Shown here one piece after another: positions 7,240-14,290 of a DNA stretch of 20,834 nt. Made by a program: the position numbers and the translations under genes. Below the pieces are notes generated by a model. It searched no databases, was not told where the DNA came from, and saw only the letters and a program-made list of their open reading frames with translations. This DNA is from Sphingobium sp. CAP-1. GTDB lineage: Bacteria; Pseudomonadota; Alphaproteobacteria; Sphingomonadales; Sphingomonadaceae. The DNA lies in the NCBI RefSeq assembly GCF_009720145.1, contig NZ_CP046255.1, positions 1 through 20,834 on the forward strand. Reading direction: 5' to 3'. How positions within the stretch are numbered: position 1 is the first letter of the stretch; each line of letters begins with the position of its first letter.

Positions 7240-7281
7240 TCTCTATATAGAGATCATATTTTAGCTTTTAGCTAAATGCAA
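7240..7281 (-). promoter_or_regulatory. Promoter and operators of the HTH-like gene
   Basis: On the minus strand: -35 TTGCAT (7276-7281), exactly 17 bases of spacer (7259-7275), -10 TATGAT (7253-7258). The palindrome TTTAGCT-TTT-AGCTAAA (7260-7276) fills the spacer, and a larger pair CATATT/AATATG (7255-7260, 7280-7285) encloses it. A second perfect 14-bp palindrome, TCTCTATATAGAGA (7240-7253), lies at the expected transcription start and abuts the Shine-Dalgarno. A repressor bound here would block RNA polymerase directly; the adjacent HTH-like protein is the obvious candidate. Confidence 0.72.
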
Positions 7282-7306
7282 TATGATTTTTGTATTTAGC
7301 ATACGC

Positions 7307-7390
7307 GCACCAAAAACGGACAATTTAGGTGCATAACCCCATGCCCTGCAAAAACAGGACGTTGCTTGCACCAAAAATCAGCACCAAAAT
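7307..7390. repeat. GCACCAAAA repeats upstream of the recombinase (possible res site)
   Basis: GCACCAAAA occurs at 7307, 7368 and 7381, the last two 13 bases apart. The first forms the left arm of a 26-bp imperfect dyad ending in GGTGC (7328-7332), with 9 of 13 positions symmetric. A CCTG-CAAAAA-CAGG hairpin lies between (about 7345-7358). Serine resolvases of plasmids normally act at a multi-subsite res region just upstream of their gene, so this is the natural candidate. The GCACCAAAAAC 11-mer also occurs in the putative oriT at 4292-4302. Confidence 0.5.
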
Positions 7391-7396
7391 AACACC

Positions 7397-7969
7397 ATGA
7401 AAATGATTGGATATGCGCGGGTATCGACCCGCGATCAGAATGTGGCAGCCCAGCGTGAGGCGTTAGTCGCGGCAGGCTGTGAAGATATTTTCGATGATAC
7501 GATTTCGGGAAGCACGAAAAGCCGCTCTGGCCTTGATAAGGCGATGGCAGCTCTAATGCCTGGTGACGTGCTGGTGGTGTGGAAGCTCGACCGCCTGGGG
7601 CGCTCGATGCAGCATGTGGTCAACACAGTGCTCGATCTCGACCGTCGCGGAATCGGATTCCGATCCCTGACGGAAGCAATCGACCTGACCAGCCCAACCG
7701 GAAAACTGCTCTTGTCGGTGTTCGGATGGCTGGCCGAAGTCGAGCGCGATCTCACGACGGAACGCACAAAGGCAGGTTTGGCGGCTGCCAAGCGGCGTGG
7801 GGTAACACTTGGCCGTAAGCGGAAGCTCACAGGCAACGACGTAGCACATGCGCGGCGCATGATTGAAAGCGGCGAGGAAACCGTCGCGGGAATGGCTCAG
7901 ATTTTGAAAGTGGGGCGCAATACCCTGGGGCGGGCGCTGCGAAGCTCTAGGGAGCAACCCCCAAAATAA
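7397..7969 (+). CDS. Serine recombinase / resolvase
   Basis: 190 residues, standard for the small resolvase/invertase family. The catalytic domain opens MIGYARVSTRDQN with R8 and nucleophile S10. R43 lies in SGSTKSRSGLDKAM (37-50) and the KLDRLGRS motif is at 63-70 (D65, R66, R69). The long E helix covers about 100-130. A C-terminal HTH (about 143-185, ending VAGMAQILKVGRNTLGRAL) reads the DNA. It likely resolves plasmid multimers at sites in the preceding intergenic region. No Shine-Dalgarno is visible before the ATG at 7397. The 3' end overlaps the convergent endonuclease gene by 23 bp. Both copies are intact. Confidence 0.92.
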   Translation: MKMIGYARVSTRDQNVAAQREALVAAGCEDIFDDTISGSTKSRSGLDKAMAALMPGDVLVVWKLDRLGRSMQHVVNTVLDLDRRGIGFRSLTEAIDLTSPTGKLLLSVFGWLAEVERDLTTERTKAGLAAAKRRGVTLGRKRKLTGNDVAHARRMIESGEETVAGMAQILKVGRNTLGRALRSSREQPPK

Positions 7970-8558
7970 TCAACGGAACTGCGGGAACGCCCCTACCCTC
8001 ACGAATGAGATTGTAAAGCTCACCCTCGTAGTATGCGACACCAGATGACATGTTGGATTGCAATTCTTTCATCGGTAAAATCTCAATGCCAACGTCTATT
8101 ACGTCACCAACATAGAACGCCATATGCTTAACGAAAAGATCGTAAGCAACGAATGAGTATTTCCCGAACTGAACTTCTACGGCTGCACGCTCTTTGACAA
8201 AATCAGTCTGATTGTAAGAGAATATTGGATTAAATCCTGCCTCCTCAATCTCTTTTTTCTGCCGTGCTGGCTCCATAGTCATTGTCTTACGAATAAGCTG
8301 GGCATTTGATGTTACCCAATAGGAAGTGCGCCTTTCTCCCCACCCAAGCTCGGCGAAAGCATCACTCATCTTTTTATTCATGTCGATGGGTGAATAGAAC
8401 ATTTTGTCTATCGTGCGCTTCTCTTTGGAAACCTTCGTGCGACATGCTTCTGCGTCAATCCCTGCAATGACCTGTTGGATTTCGTCCCACAATTTAGGTT
8501 TGTGGACCAAAAGATACTCAAGCCCATTGAGGTGAGAATATTGCTCAACGATTCTCAC
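7947..8558 (-). CDS. Type II restriction endonuclease, BglII/BstYI-like
   Basis: 203 residues. The catalytic-looking segment D119-FVKERAAV-E128-V-Q130 has the same D-x8-E-x-Q spacing as the BglII active site (D84, E93, Q95) and is followed by FGKYSFVAYDLFVKHMAFY, similar in layout to BglII and to BstYI. This family cuts GATC-centred sites (BglII AGATCT, BstYI RGATCY), so a related target is expected but not proven. The GTG start overlaps the methyltransferase stop (GTGA) and GGAGGG lies 5 bases upstream, so translation is coupled and the methyltransferase is made first. The 3' end overlaps the recombinase gene by 23 bp. An intact reading frame exists only in this copy; copy B has two indels. 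Confidence 0.83.
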   Translation of the reverse strand: MRIVEQYSHLNGLEYLLVHKPKLWDEIQQVIAGIDAEACRTKVSKEKRTIDKMFYSPIDMNKKMSDAFAELGWGERRTSYWVTSNAQLIRKTMTMEPARQKKEIEEAGFNPIFSYNQTDFVKERAAVEVQFGKYSFVAYDLFVKHMAFYVGDVIDVGIEILPMKELQSNMSSGVAYYEGELYNLIREGRGVPAVPLIILGVAP

Positions 8559-9433
8559 TTGTGCCCTCCATAAGGCAGGGCTGGATCATATACGGGCTTG
8601 TGCATGGGCCTTGTTTCCAATGTCCCAGCTCGTAGTTGGTGCACTCGCTCCCAGGCAATATCGACATACTCTTGCATTACGTCGCAACCGTAGCCGATGC
8701 GGTCGTGCATAAGGGCGCCGATCACGGTGGATCCCACACCCATGTATGGATCTAGAACCTTATCGCCTGGTTCGGTCATAGAAAGCACAAGCCTTTCAAC
8801 AAGCTCGACCGGAAACTGGCAAGGATGAGCCGTCTTTTCGACATGGTTATTTTTTACGTTGGGAAAAATCCAAACATCTCCTGGATTTTTTCCCAAAGGA
8901 TTGCCTGAAAGCTGCCCAGCTTTTGGGCCTTTGAAGTATTTTTTCCCTGGATATTTTGACGGGACACGAATGGGATCAAGATCAAACTTGTAGTCATCGG
9001 TCTTTGAAAACCAGAGAATTGTTTCGTAACGGCCTGAGAGGCGCTTAGTGCAATGCAAGCCATGCTCAAAATGCCAAACGATCCTGTTGCGAAGGCGCAA
9101 GCCATGCTCACGGAAGATCGGATATAGAACCATATCGAGAGGGAATATTTCTCCCCGGTCAACGTGATTACCGACTTGCCAGCAAAGGGATCCCGTGTCG
9201 GACAGCAAGCGAACGCACTCTGAAATCACCTGGGCTTGCTGGGCAATATAATTGTCCAAAGGCGATCTACGCTCGTATGATTTTCCAATATTATACGGCG
9301 GTGACGTAACAATAAGATCTATGGAGCCACTTTTTATTGGACGCATAAACGAAAGATTGTCCTCGCAGGAAAGCACTGCGGACTTATCTACTGTTAAACG
9401 ATGAAGGTTTGTCTTACGACGTGGCTGGCCCAT
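8555..9433 (-). CDS. Beta-class DNA methyltransferase of a type II RM system
   Basis: 292 residues. The catalytic motif TSPPYNIG (43-50) precedes the SAM-binding motif VLDPYMGVGSTV (226-237), the order of beta-class amino-methyltransferases. KTAHPCQFPVELVERLV (200-216) is the usual motif just before the SAM site. SPPY is found in N4-cytosine enzymes and also in some N6-adenine enzymes, so the modified base cannot be fixed from sequence; enzymes paired with BglII-type nucleases are often N4-cytosine. It protects the plasmid and host from the overlapping downstream endonuclease. A near-consensus promoter lies directly upstream, so the methyltransferase leads the operon. Confidence 0.92.
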   Translation of the reverse strand: MGQPRRKTNLHRLTVDKSAVLSCEDNLSFMRPIKSGSIDLIVTSPPYNIGKSYERRSPLDNYIAQQAQVISECVRLLSDTGSLCWQVGNHVDRGEIFPLDMVLYPIFREHGLRLRNRIVWHFEHGLHCTKRLSGRYETILWFSKTDDYKFDLDPIRVPSKYPGKKYFKGPKAGQLSGNPLGKNPGDVWIFPNVKNNHVEKTAHPCQFPVELVERLVLSMTEPGDKVLDPYMGVGSTVIGALMHDRIGYGCDVMQEYVDIAWERVHQLRAGTLETRPMHKPVYDPALPYGGHK

Positions 9434-9448
9434 GATTAAATCTTTCTC

Positions 9449-9484
9449 AAAGCACGATTATATACTTTGCTGTGCTTTTGTCAC
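9449..9484 (-). promoter_or_regulatory. Promoter of the RM operon with flanking inverted repeat
   Basis: On the minus strand: -35 GTGACA (9479-9484), a 16-base spacer, -10 TATAAT (9457-9462). The inverted repeat AAAGCAC (9449-9455) / GTGCTTT (9472-9478) brackets the -10 element and spacer, placing a likely repressor site over the core promoter. Some RM methyltransferases or C proteins repress such promoters; which protein binds here is unknown. The identical promoter is at 19865-19900. Confidence 0.7.
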
Positions 9485-9785
9485 TCGGTGTTGGTCGTCC
9501 AGGCTGTTCTGCCCCCATGTCCGGCAAATGAGCCGAGCCGTCAACATCGCAAAAAGCCCCCTGCAATGTTCCTAGTTCGACCTGCCAGAGGCAGGGCGTA
9601 AAAAAGACGTTCCTCGTCCCGACACTTTCAGTGCACCGCCACGCGCAGGATGAGTCAAAGGATCGCGTAGCGACCGCGAAGCGGCGCGGAGCCACGCGCA
9701 GCCCGAAGGGCGAGCATGGCGAGCGTCCTTGACCAGCCGAGCATGGTGGTATCCTCCAAGTTCGGGTGAGAAACTAAATTGACTC
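9485..9785. other. Non-coding stretch with tandem mini-hairpins
   Basis: No convincing gene lies here; one open frame (9447-9695, minus) overlaps the RM promoter and has no family features. At 9663-9711 four short hairpins follow one another: TCGC-GTA-GCGA (9663-9673), CCGC-GAA-GCGG (9674-9684), CGCG-N6-CGCG (9685-9698) and GCCC-GAA-GGGC (9701-9711). A CGAGCATGG direct repeat (9711-9719, 9738-9746) follows. This may be part of the replication or leading region. Confidence 0.6.
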
Positions 9786-9833
9786 CGACCGCTTGCGGTC
9801 GTCCATTTTTGCGCGGCGAAGTCGCGCTTTCTT
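9786..9833 (+). terminator. Tandem terminator-like hairpins upstream of the origin
   Basis: CGACCGC-TT-GCGGTCG (9786-9801) is followed by TCCATTTTT, and GCGCG-N7-CGCGC (9811-9827) by TTTCTT. Both look like rho-independent terminators on the plus strand. They would shield the origin and repA from upstream readthrough. Nothing transcribed on the plus strand is obvious just upstream, so an alternative is a structural role in replication. Confidence 0.5.
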
Positions 9834-9836
9834 GCC

Positions 9837-10088
9837 TATGTGTTATTATGTGTTAGATTCAGTGTTACGCACCTGAAAAACGTCGAATATATAAGCATTA
9901 TCAAATACATACGGAACAGTGCGGTGGGTGATAACACGATATTTGGTGTGTGAAAGCACAATGATTGGTGGGTGATAACACAATCAAAAACCGGGGCTTA
10001 TACACAGATCGTGGTGGGTGATAGCACGATACCCGTTGCCCTGGTGGGTGAAAACACGATAGCGTCCGCTGGTGGGTGAAAACACGAA
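9837..10088. other. oriV: Origin of replication: AT-rich region, six iterons, DnaA box
   Basis: An AT-rich leader holds TATGTGTTA twice (9837-9845, 9847-9855) and GTGTTA again (9862-9867). Six iterons with consensus GGTGGGTGATAACACGAT then start at 9923, 9945, 9967, 10013, 10043 and 10071. A perfect DnaA box TTATACACA (9998-10006) fills the gap between iterons three and four. Spacing is 22, 22, 46, 30 and 28 bases. Iteron two is the most divergent. The last iteron contains the repA start codon, so RepA bound there should block its own expression. Confidence 0.9.
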
Positions 10089-11133
10089 TCAAGATGACCG
10101 CTCCCCGCTCCTGCCGGATCGCTATCCGCAGCAGGACTTTTTCGTGTGCGACATCTTCGACGCTGCGCCCAAGGGCGATATGGCGTCAATGGAGCACCCG
10201 ATTTTCAGCGTGTCCACTAAGCCTGATTTCACCAAACGGTCGTATGAGCATGGCAACGCTATCCTGCGCGTGTCGCCTTCTCCCAATGGCCTTGCAACCG
10301 TCCATGATCGTGATGTGCTGATTTACTGCATCAGCCAGATTATGGCTGCGATCAACAAGGATCAGAAGGTTAGCCAGGTCGTTCGCTTCAAGGCTTACGA
10401 TCTGCTCGTGGCAACCAATCGCGGCACTGACGGGCGCGGCTATGAACAGCTCAAGGCCGCTTTCAAACGACTGCAAGGCACACAGATAGAAACGAACATC
10501 ATCACGGGCGGGCAAGCCCAATGGGACGTTTTCAGCCTGGTTGATCGGGCGTCGATCATCCGCGAGAGTTTCGACGGTCGAATGATCGACGTGGAAGTGA
10601 AGCTGTCCGATTGGGTGTTCAATGCCATTCGGGCAAAGGAAGTGCTCACTCTCAATCGTCGCTATTTCCGCCTGCGGAAGCCCCTAGAACGTCGTCTGTA
10701 TGAGATCGCTCGAAAGCATTGTGGATTCCGGCCTGGGAAGCCCGTCAAATTTGGCCTCGATACGATCCAAAAAAAATGCGGTTCGCAATCGACCTCCAAA
10801 GAGTTCAAGCGGCTGCTGAAAACTATTGTCGAGCAAGATGAGCTGCACGACCATTTCCCTGATTATACGATCCGCCTCGATGACGCTGGCGATATGGTTA
10901 CGTTTACCCCACGGGCAGACAAAACCGCCCTGCCCCAATCCACCCTATTCCCCATGATCTCCGAAAACGCCCTGCAAAAGGCACGAATGATTGCGCCTGG
11001 CTATGACGTTTATGCCCTCAAGTCGGACTATCTGGCCTTTTGGGACGACAAAGGGCGGCAAGAGCTGAAAAACCCTGATGCTGCCTTTTTAGGCTGGTGC
11101 AAGAAACGGAATGAACGGAATCCGCTTCGCTAA
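10072..11133 (+). CDS. repA: Replication initiator RepA (RPA family), intact
   Basis: 353 residues. The N-terminal block PDRYPQQDFFVCDIFDAAPK...MASMEHPIFSVSTKPD (about 15-52) is typical of the alphaproteobacterial plasmid initiators of the RPA type (PF10134). Such proteins bind iterons and recruit host DnaA and helicase. GTG at 10072 is chosen because a stop at 10060-10062 closes the frame above it and the conserved block needs this start; it lies in iteron six and has no clear Shine-Dalgarno. ATG at 10180, with AAGGG 4 bases ahead, is an alternative giving 317 residues but would lose the conserved block. This is the only intact copy in the window. Confidence 0.93.
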   Translation: MGENTNQDDRSPLLPDRYPQQDFFVCDIFDAAPKGDMASMEHPIFSVSTKPDFTKRSYEHGNAILRVSPSPNGLATVHDRDVLIYCISQIMAAINKDQKVSQVVRFKAYDLLVATNRGTDGRGYEQLKAAFKRLQGTQIETNIITGGQAQWDVFSLVDRASIIRESFDGRMIDVEVKLSDWVFNAIRAKEVLTLNRRYFRLRKPLERRLYEIARKHCGFRPGKPVKFGLDTIQKKCGSQSTSKEFKRLLKTIVEQDELHDHFPDYTIRLDDAGDMVTFTPRADKTALPQSTLFPMISENALQKARMIAPGYDVYALKSDYLAFWDDKGRQELKNPDAAFLGWCKKRNERNPLR

Positions 11134-11141
11134 GATTGCCC

Positions 11142-11189
11142 ACATGCAAACATGCGTTCATGTTCACATGCAATCATGTTCACTTGCCG
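11142..11189. promoter_or_regulatory. 8-bp phased CATG array I, copy B
   Basis: Identical to 724-771: six contiguous 8-bp units between the repA and RHH gene ends. Confidence 0.63.
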
Positions 11190-11497
11190 ACGGGGCTTTC
11201 ACCCATTTTACGCAGCCAATCGTTAAACGCTTCGGCCATTGCATCCTGTAGGCTCATGCCGTTCTTGCGTGAGGTCATGTGCATGGCGAATGACATTTCG
11301 GGGCTGAAATATCCCGTCATGGCCTTTTTGCCCTGACGGCTCGGTGCGGTAGTTGCGCCCGTGGTTGCATTGGCGGCTGCGGGAATGGTCGTCGCCCTGC
11401 CCTTCTTGGCTGGTGCGGCGGGCGGTTCGATCTGTGGTGCGGCTTGCGCGGGTTCACGATCCCGAAGCGCAAGCAATGATCCTTTGCGGTTGCTCAT
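11180..11497 (-). CDS. Small ribbon-helix-helix partition protein, copy B
   Basis: Residue-for-residue identical to the gene at 762-1079, including the ATGA overlap with parA. Here the upstream plus-strand neighbour repA is intact, so this is the true arrangement of convergent repA and par genes. Confidence 0.72.
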   Translation of the reverse strand: MSNRKGSLLALRDREPAQAAPQIEPPAAPAKKGRATTIPAAANATTGATTAPSRQGKKAMTGYFSPEMSFAMHMTSRKNGMSLQDAMAEAFNDWLRKMGESPVGK

Positions 11498-12147
11498 GCG
11501 GCGGTTCTCCGTTTTTTAGATGTTTGCATGTTCACATGTTCACATGCCCACTTGTAAAGCTGACGGACTTCCTCGGCGGCTTTACCATTGGGTTCTATTT
11601 CCATGGCAGTTTTGCCCTCGGCGGCTGCATGGCGAAACGCGGCGCGGTCGGGGATGATGTGCGGACAAGACTCCAAGCCATAGCCCTGCACCACCTGGGC
11701 GGCTTCGTCATACATGCGCGGCGCGGTCGGGCTGCCTGCGGTGAAGATTACAAAGGCAGGCTTACCGCGCATCTTCACAAGGCTGGCCGTGGTTTGCACG
11801 GCGGCAAGATCAAAGGCGCTCGGTCGGCAAGGGATCAACACCAAGTCGGCGGCTTCAACGGCGGCACTGGCCGCGCTGTCGGCATGGGGAGGGGTGTCGA
11901 TCACGATGAAGTTTGCGCCCTGTGCGGTCGCTTGCCCGATCTTGGCGGCGAGGCGAGGGGGTGCGCTGTCTATCACGACGGGCGGCGCGTCCTTGCGCCA
12001 TGCAGCCCATTGGCTGGCGGTCGCCTGCGGATCTAGGTCGATCACTAGGGCGGTATGGCCTGCATCTTCGGCGGCTGCGGCTAAGTGAAGGGCGAGGGTA
12101 GTTTTACCCGCGCCGCCCTTCTGGCTGATTATGGCGATTGTTGGCAT
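11494..12147 (-). CDS. parA: ParA family partition ATPase, copy B
   Basis: Identical 217-residue protein to 1076-1729 with the same Walker A, A' and B motifs. Phased arrays II (11518-11557) and III (12144-12191) lie at its 3' end and start. Confidence 0.93.
   Translation of the reverse strand: MPTIAIISQKGGAGKTTLALHLAAAAEDAGHTALVIDLDPQATASQWAAWRKDAPPVVIDSAPPRLAAKIGQATAQGANFIVIDTPPHADSAASAAVEAADLVLIPCRPSAFDLAAVQTTASLVKMRGKPAFVIFTAGSPTAPRMYDEAAQVVQGYGLESCPHIIPDRAAFRHAAAEGKTAMEIEPNGKAAEEVRQLYKWACEHVNMQTSKKRRTAA
11518..11557. promoter_or_regulatory. 8-bp phased CATG array II, copy B
   Basis: Identical to 1100-1139, five units inside the last codons of parA. Confidence 0.6.
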
Positions 12148-12191
12148 GTTTGCTTTCCCACATGTTCACATGTTTGCATGTGGTCATAAGG
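12144..12191. promoter_or_regulatory. 8-bp phased CATG array III, copy B
   Basis: Identical to 1726-1773, covering the parA start codon. The GATTC/GAATC inverted repeat follows at 12196-12209. Confidence 0.63.
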
Positions 12192-12221
12192 CGCTGATTC
12201 GACGGAATCGTCAAGGAATGG

Positions 12222-12929
12222 TTGCGAAGATTCTTCAAGGAATGTTATTCTTACATTTCAATGATTTGCTCTCACCGTCAGTCGGGTAATGTTTTATTTC
12301 TCATTTTGATAGCCGTCGCCCTTTTTGCCGCGTTGGCTTATTCAGTAACTCGCTCATCCTCTGGAGGTAAAAGCGTAAGCTCTGAACAAGCAAAAACCGA
12401 AGTTTCAGCCCTGATGCAGAGTTTATCTTTAGTAGAAATAGCCATACAAAAAGCTAGAGTTATAAATTCATGCGGAGAAACTGAAATAAGTTTCAATGGA
12501 TTCCCGCTTCATAATTACGATAGTAGAGATGATTGTGAGATTTTTAATCTAGCCGCAGGAGGGATTAATTTATTTAATGTAAATAACAAGCTACAGAAAC
12601 CTGCTGCTCAGTGTTTGAATACTGATATAGTTTTTAATGCCTTTTTTGATATAGACAAAACAGGCAAGGCCGATATTATTCTTCAAATAAATTGTGTGAC
12701 AGATTCTGTTTGTTTGGCGTTCAATGAGATGAACGGAATATCTGGAATTCCATCAGAACATAATGCAGCAGCATCGTTATATACCCTCTTCTCCGGCGTA
12801 TATAATCCATCTCCGCCCGCAGATAGCGTCAACGATGATACTGTAGATTTGCAAGGTAAAGATAGATTTTGCAGATACCATATTTCTAGTGGATTTAATC
12901 AAATTAATTACGTTTTGCTTAGGCGATGA
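12222..12929 (+). CDS. Prepilin-like exported protein, copy B
   Basis: Identical to 1804-2511: TTG start, single hydrophobic helix after SG, six cysteines in the outer domain, AT-rich. Confidence 0.6.
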   Translation: MRRFFKECYSYISMICSHRQSGNVLFLILIAVALFAALAYSVTRSSSGGKSVSSEQAKTEVSALMQSLSLVEIAIQKARVINSCGETEISFNGFPLHNYDSRDDCEIFNLAAGGINLFNVNNKLQKPAAQCLNTDIVFNAFFDIDKTGKADIILQINCVTDSVCLAFNEMNGISGIPSEHNAAASLYTLFSGVYNPSPPADSVNDDTVDLQGKDRFCRYHISSGFNQINYVLLRR

Positions 12930-12958
12930 ATAATTAATTTGTCGCCCTATTATAGAAT

Positions 12959-14290
12959 CTACTTTGTTCGATCCTGTCGGCCCTGGCTGCGACCCGAAAA
13001 CCGCTCTGCCACCTGACGGCGCATATCCCGCGAGGCTCGGACTTTCGACCATTCGCCGCTGCGCTCGGTATTGCGTTCGCGCCACTCGCTGCGAAGATTT
13101 TGGCGGTCATGCTCCTGCGAATTACGAAGGGTGGCGACTTTATTGCCAAGCTGCTTTACGTTCTCACGTTCTTCTTGCCGCTGTTCCGTCCGAATGGCTG
13201 CGACCCTGGTTTTGACCTCACGACGCTGTTCAACAGCAAAATCGCGCTTTTCAAACTGCTGCCGTTGTACGAGTGCGGCCTCGCGCTTGGCTGTTGATGT
13301 TAGATAATTGAACGCATTACCCAAGAAGCCCTGGGCGCTGTTTTCGCCGCGCACCGCGCCCATGGATTTGATCGCGGCAAGCGCATTGTGGATTTTGCCT
13401 GTAAGCCGCTGTTCGCGTTCCTTGAAAAGTCGCAGCTCGGCAAAATGCCGCTTGTGCATCTGCCGCCATGCGGGAAGTCGTGCCGCCTGTATCTCGGCGC
13501 GGACTTGTGACGTTGCCGCCTTGGCACGGGCAATGATCGCGGCGCGACGGTCCTTGTGGTCGGTGCGTAGCTTGTCCCACTCGGCGCGGTGGCGCTTGTG
13601 CATATCACGGCCCTTGGCTGCCAGGGCTGCGTCTTTGCTGCGCTCCTGGTCTTTGACCATCTGACCTTTGTTGGATTTAGTGAGTCCCTTTTCCTGCTCG
13701 TGCAGGTGGCGCGGTCGATCCTTAGCGGCACGGGTAAATTCCCCCAGCATGTCGCGGGCCTGGTTGTTAGCGACGCGCTCTTCGCAAAGGATTTTGCCGC
13801 GACCGCGTTCGTAGGCTTCTGCCCAGCGTGACAGGTTCAGCTTTTCGTTGCTGCTCGACAACATGCGCCCATCTTCGGGCGAAACACGATTAAGGATCAC
13901 ATGCACATGCGGATGCGGTTCGTCCTGGTGGGCGACGATCAACGCTTGGCAGTGATCCGCGCCAAGGGCTTTGATGCTGGCATGGGCCGCGAGAAGCATT
14001 TCCTCACGGGTCAGGCCGTCTTTTTCATCAGGATGCCAAGCTAGAGAGTAGGCGAGAACAACGTCCGCCGATTTACGGCCTGTGTTGCGGATTCCTGCTT
14101 GCTCCTTCAAGCGGGCTTGATCCTTGGCCGTTGCGACCATGATCCGCCATGCCGCTTCTGGATTTTCGGTCGCAAGGTTGACGGTGGCCGTCCAGGCCAC
14201 TCGCTCATTTGTCGATGCGCCCTTGTCATGCAGGTAGTAGGCAGCCGCGCCTTTGAAGCTGCTGCCTTTGGCGGCGAGTTTAGGAATCAT
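12959..14290 (-). CDS. mobA: Relaxase / mobilization nuclease, copy B
   Basis: Identical 443-residue relaxase to 2541-3872, with Y18-Y19 and HPHVHVILNRV; overlaps mobC by 11 bp. Confidence 0.92.
   Translation of the reverse strand: MIPKLAAKGSSFKGAAAYYLHDKGASTNERVAWTATVNLATENPEAAWRIMVATAKDQARLKEQAGIRNTGRKSADVVLAYSLAWHPDEKDGLTREEMLLAAHASIKALGADHCQALIVAHQDEPHPHVHVILNRVSPEDGRMLSSSNEKLNLSRWAEAYERGRGKILCEERVANNQARDMLGEFTRAAKDRPRHLHEQEKGLTKSNKGQMVKDQERSKDAALAAKGRDMHKRHRAEWDKLRTDHKDRRAAIIARAKAATSQVRAEIQAARLPAWRQMHKRHFAELRLFKEREQRLTGKIHNALAAIKSMGAVRGENSAQGFLGNAFNYLTSTAKREAALVQRQQFEKRDFAVEQRREVKTRVAAIRTEQRQEERENVKQLGNKVATLRNSQEHDRQNLRSEWRERNTERSGEWSKVRASRDMRRQVAERFSGRSQGRQDRTK

Larger units (their letters stand above)
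1..10418 (+). repeat. Plasmid unit, copy A
   Basis: This is the first of two head-to-tail copies of the whole plasmid. Base 1 corresponds to base 10419. The offset between copies is 10418 at the start and falls to 10415 by the end, fully explained by seven single-base indels. Sites in this copy: an extra T at 205-206, seven A instead of eight at 352-358, five G instead of four at 4223-4227, GGG at 6176-6178, four T at 8402-8405, AAA at 8429-8431, and an intact iteron at 10043-10060. Copy A is damaged in repA but intact in the membrane gene, the endonuclease gene and all six iterons. Confidence 0.97.

Noticed and set aside
9447..9695. 82-residue open frame on the minus strand upstream of the methyltransferase
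   Set aside because: It overlaps the RM promoter and the mini-hairpin run, has no recognisable domain and no convincing ribosome binding site.
9923..10088. Regularly spaced repeats that could be read as a CRISPR array
   Set aside because: The 18-bp units have uneven spacing (22-46), sit directly before repA with a DnaA box, and no cas genes are present; they are iterons.
10418..10420. Unit junction as a recombination scar
   Set aside because: The junction falls in the middle of an intact repA codon run and is set only by where the window was opened, so it marks no biological site.
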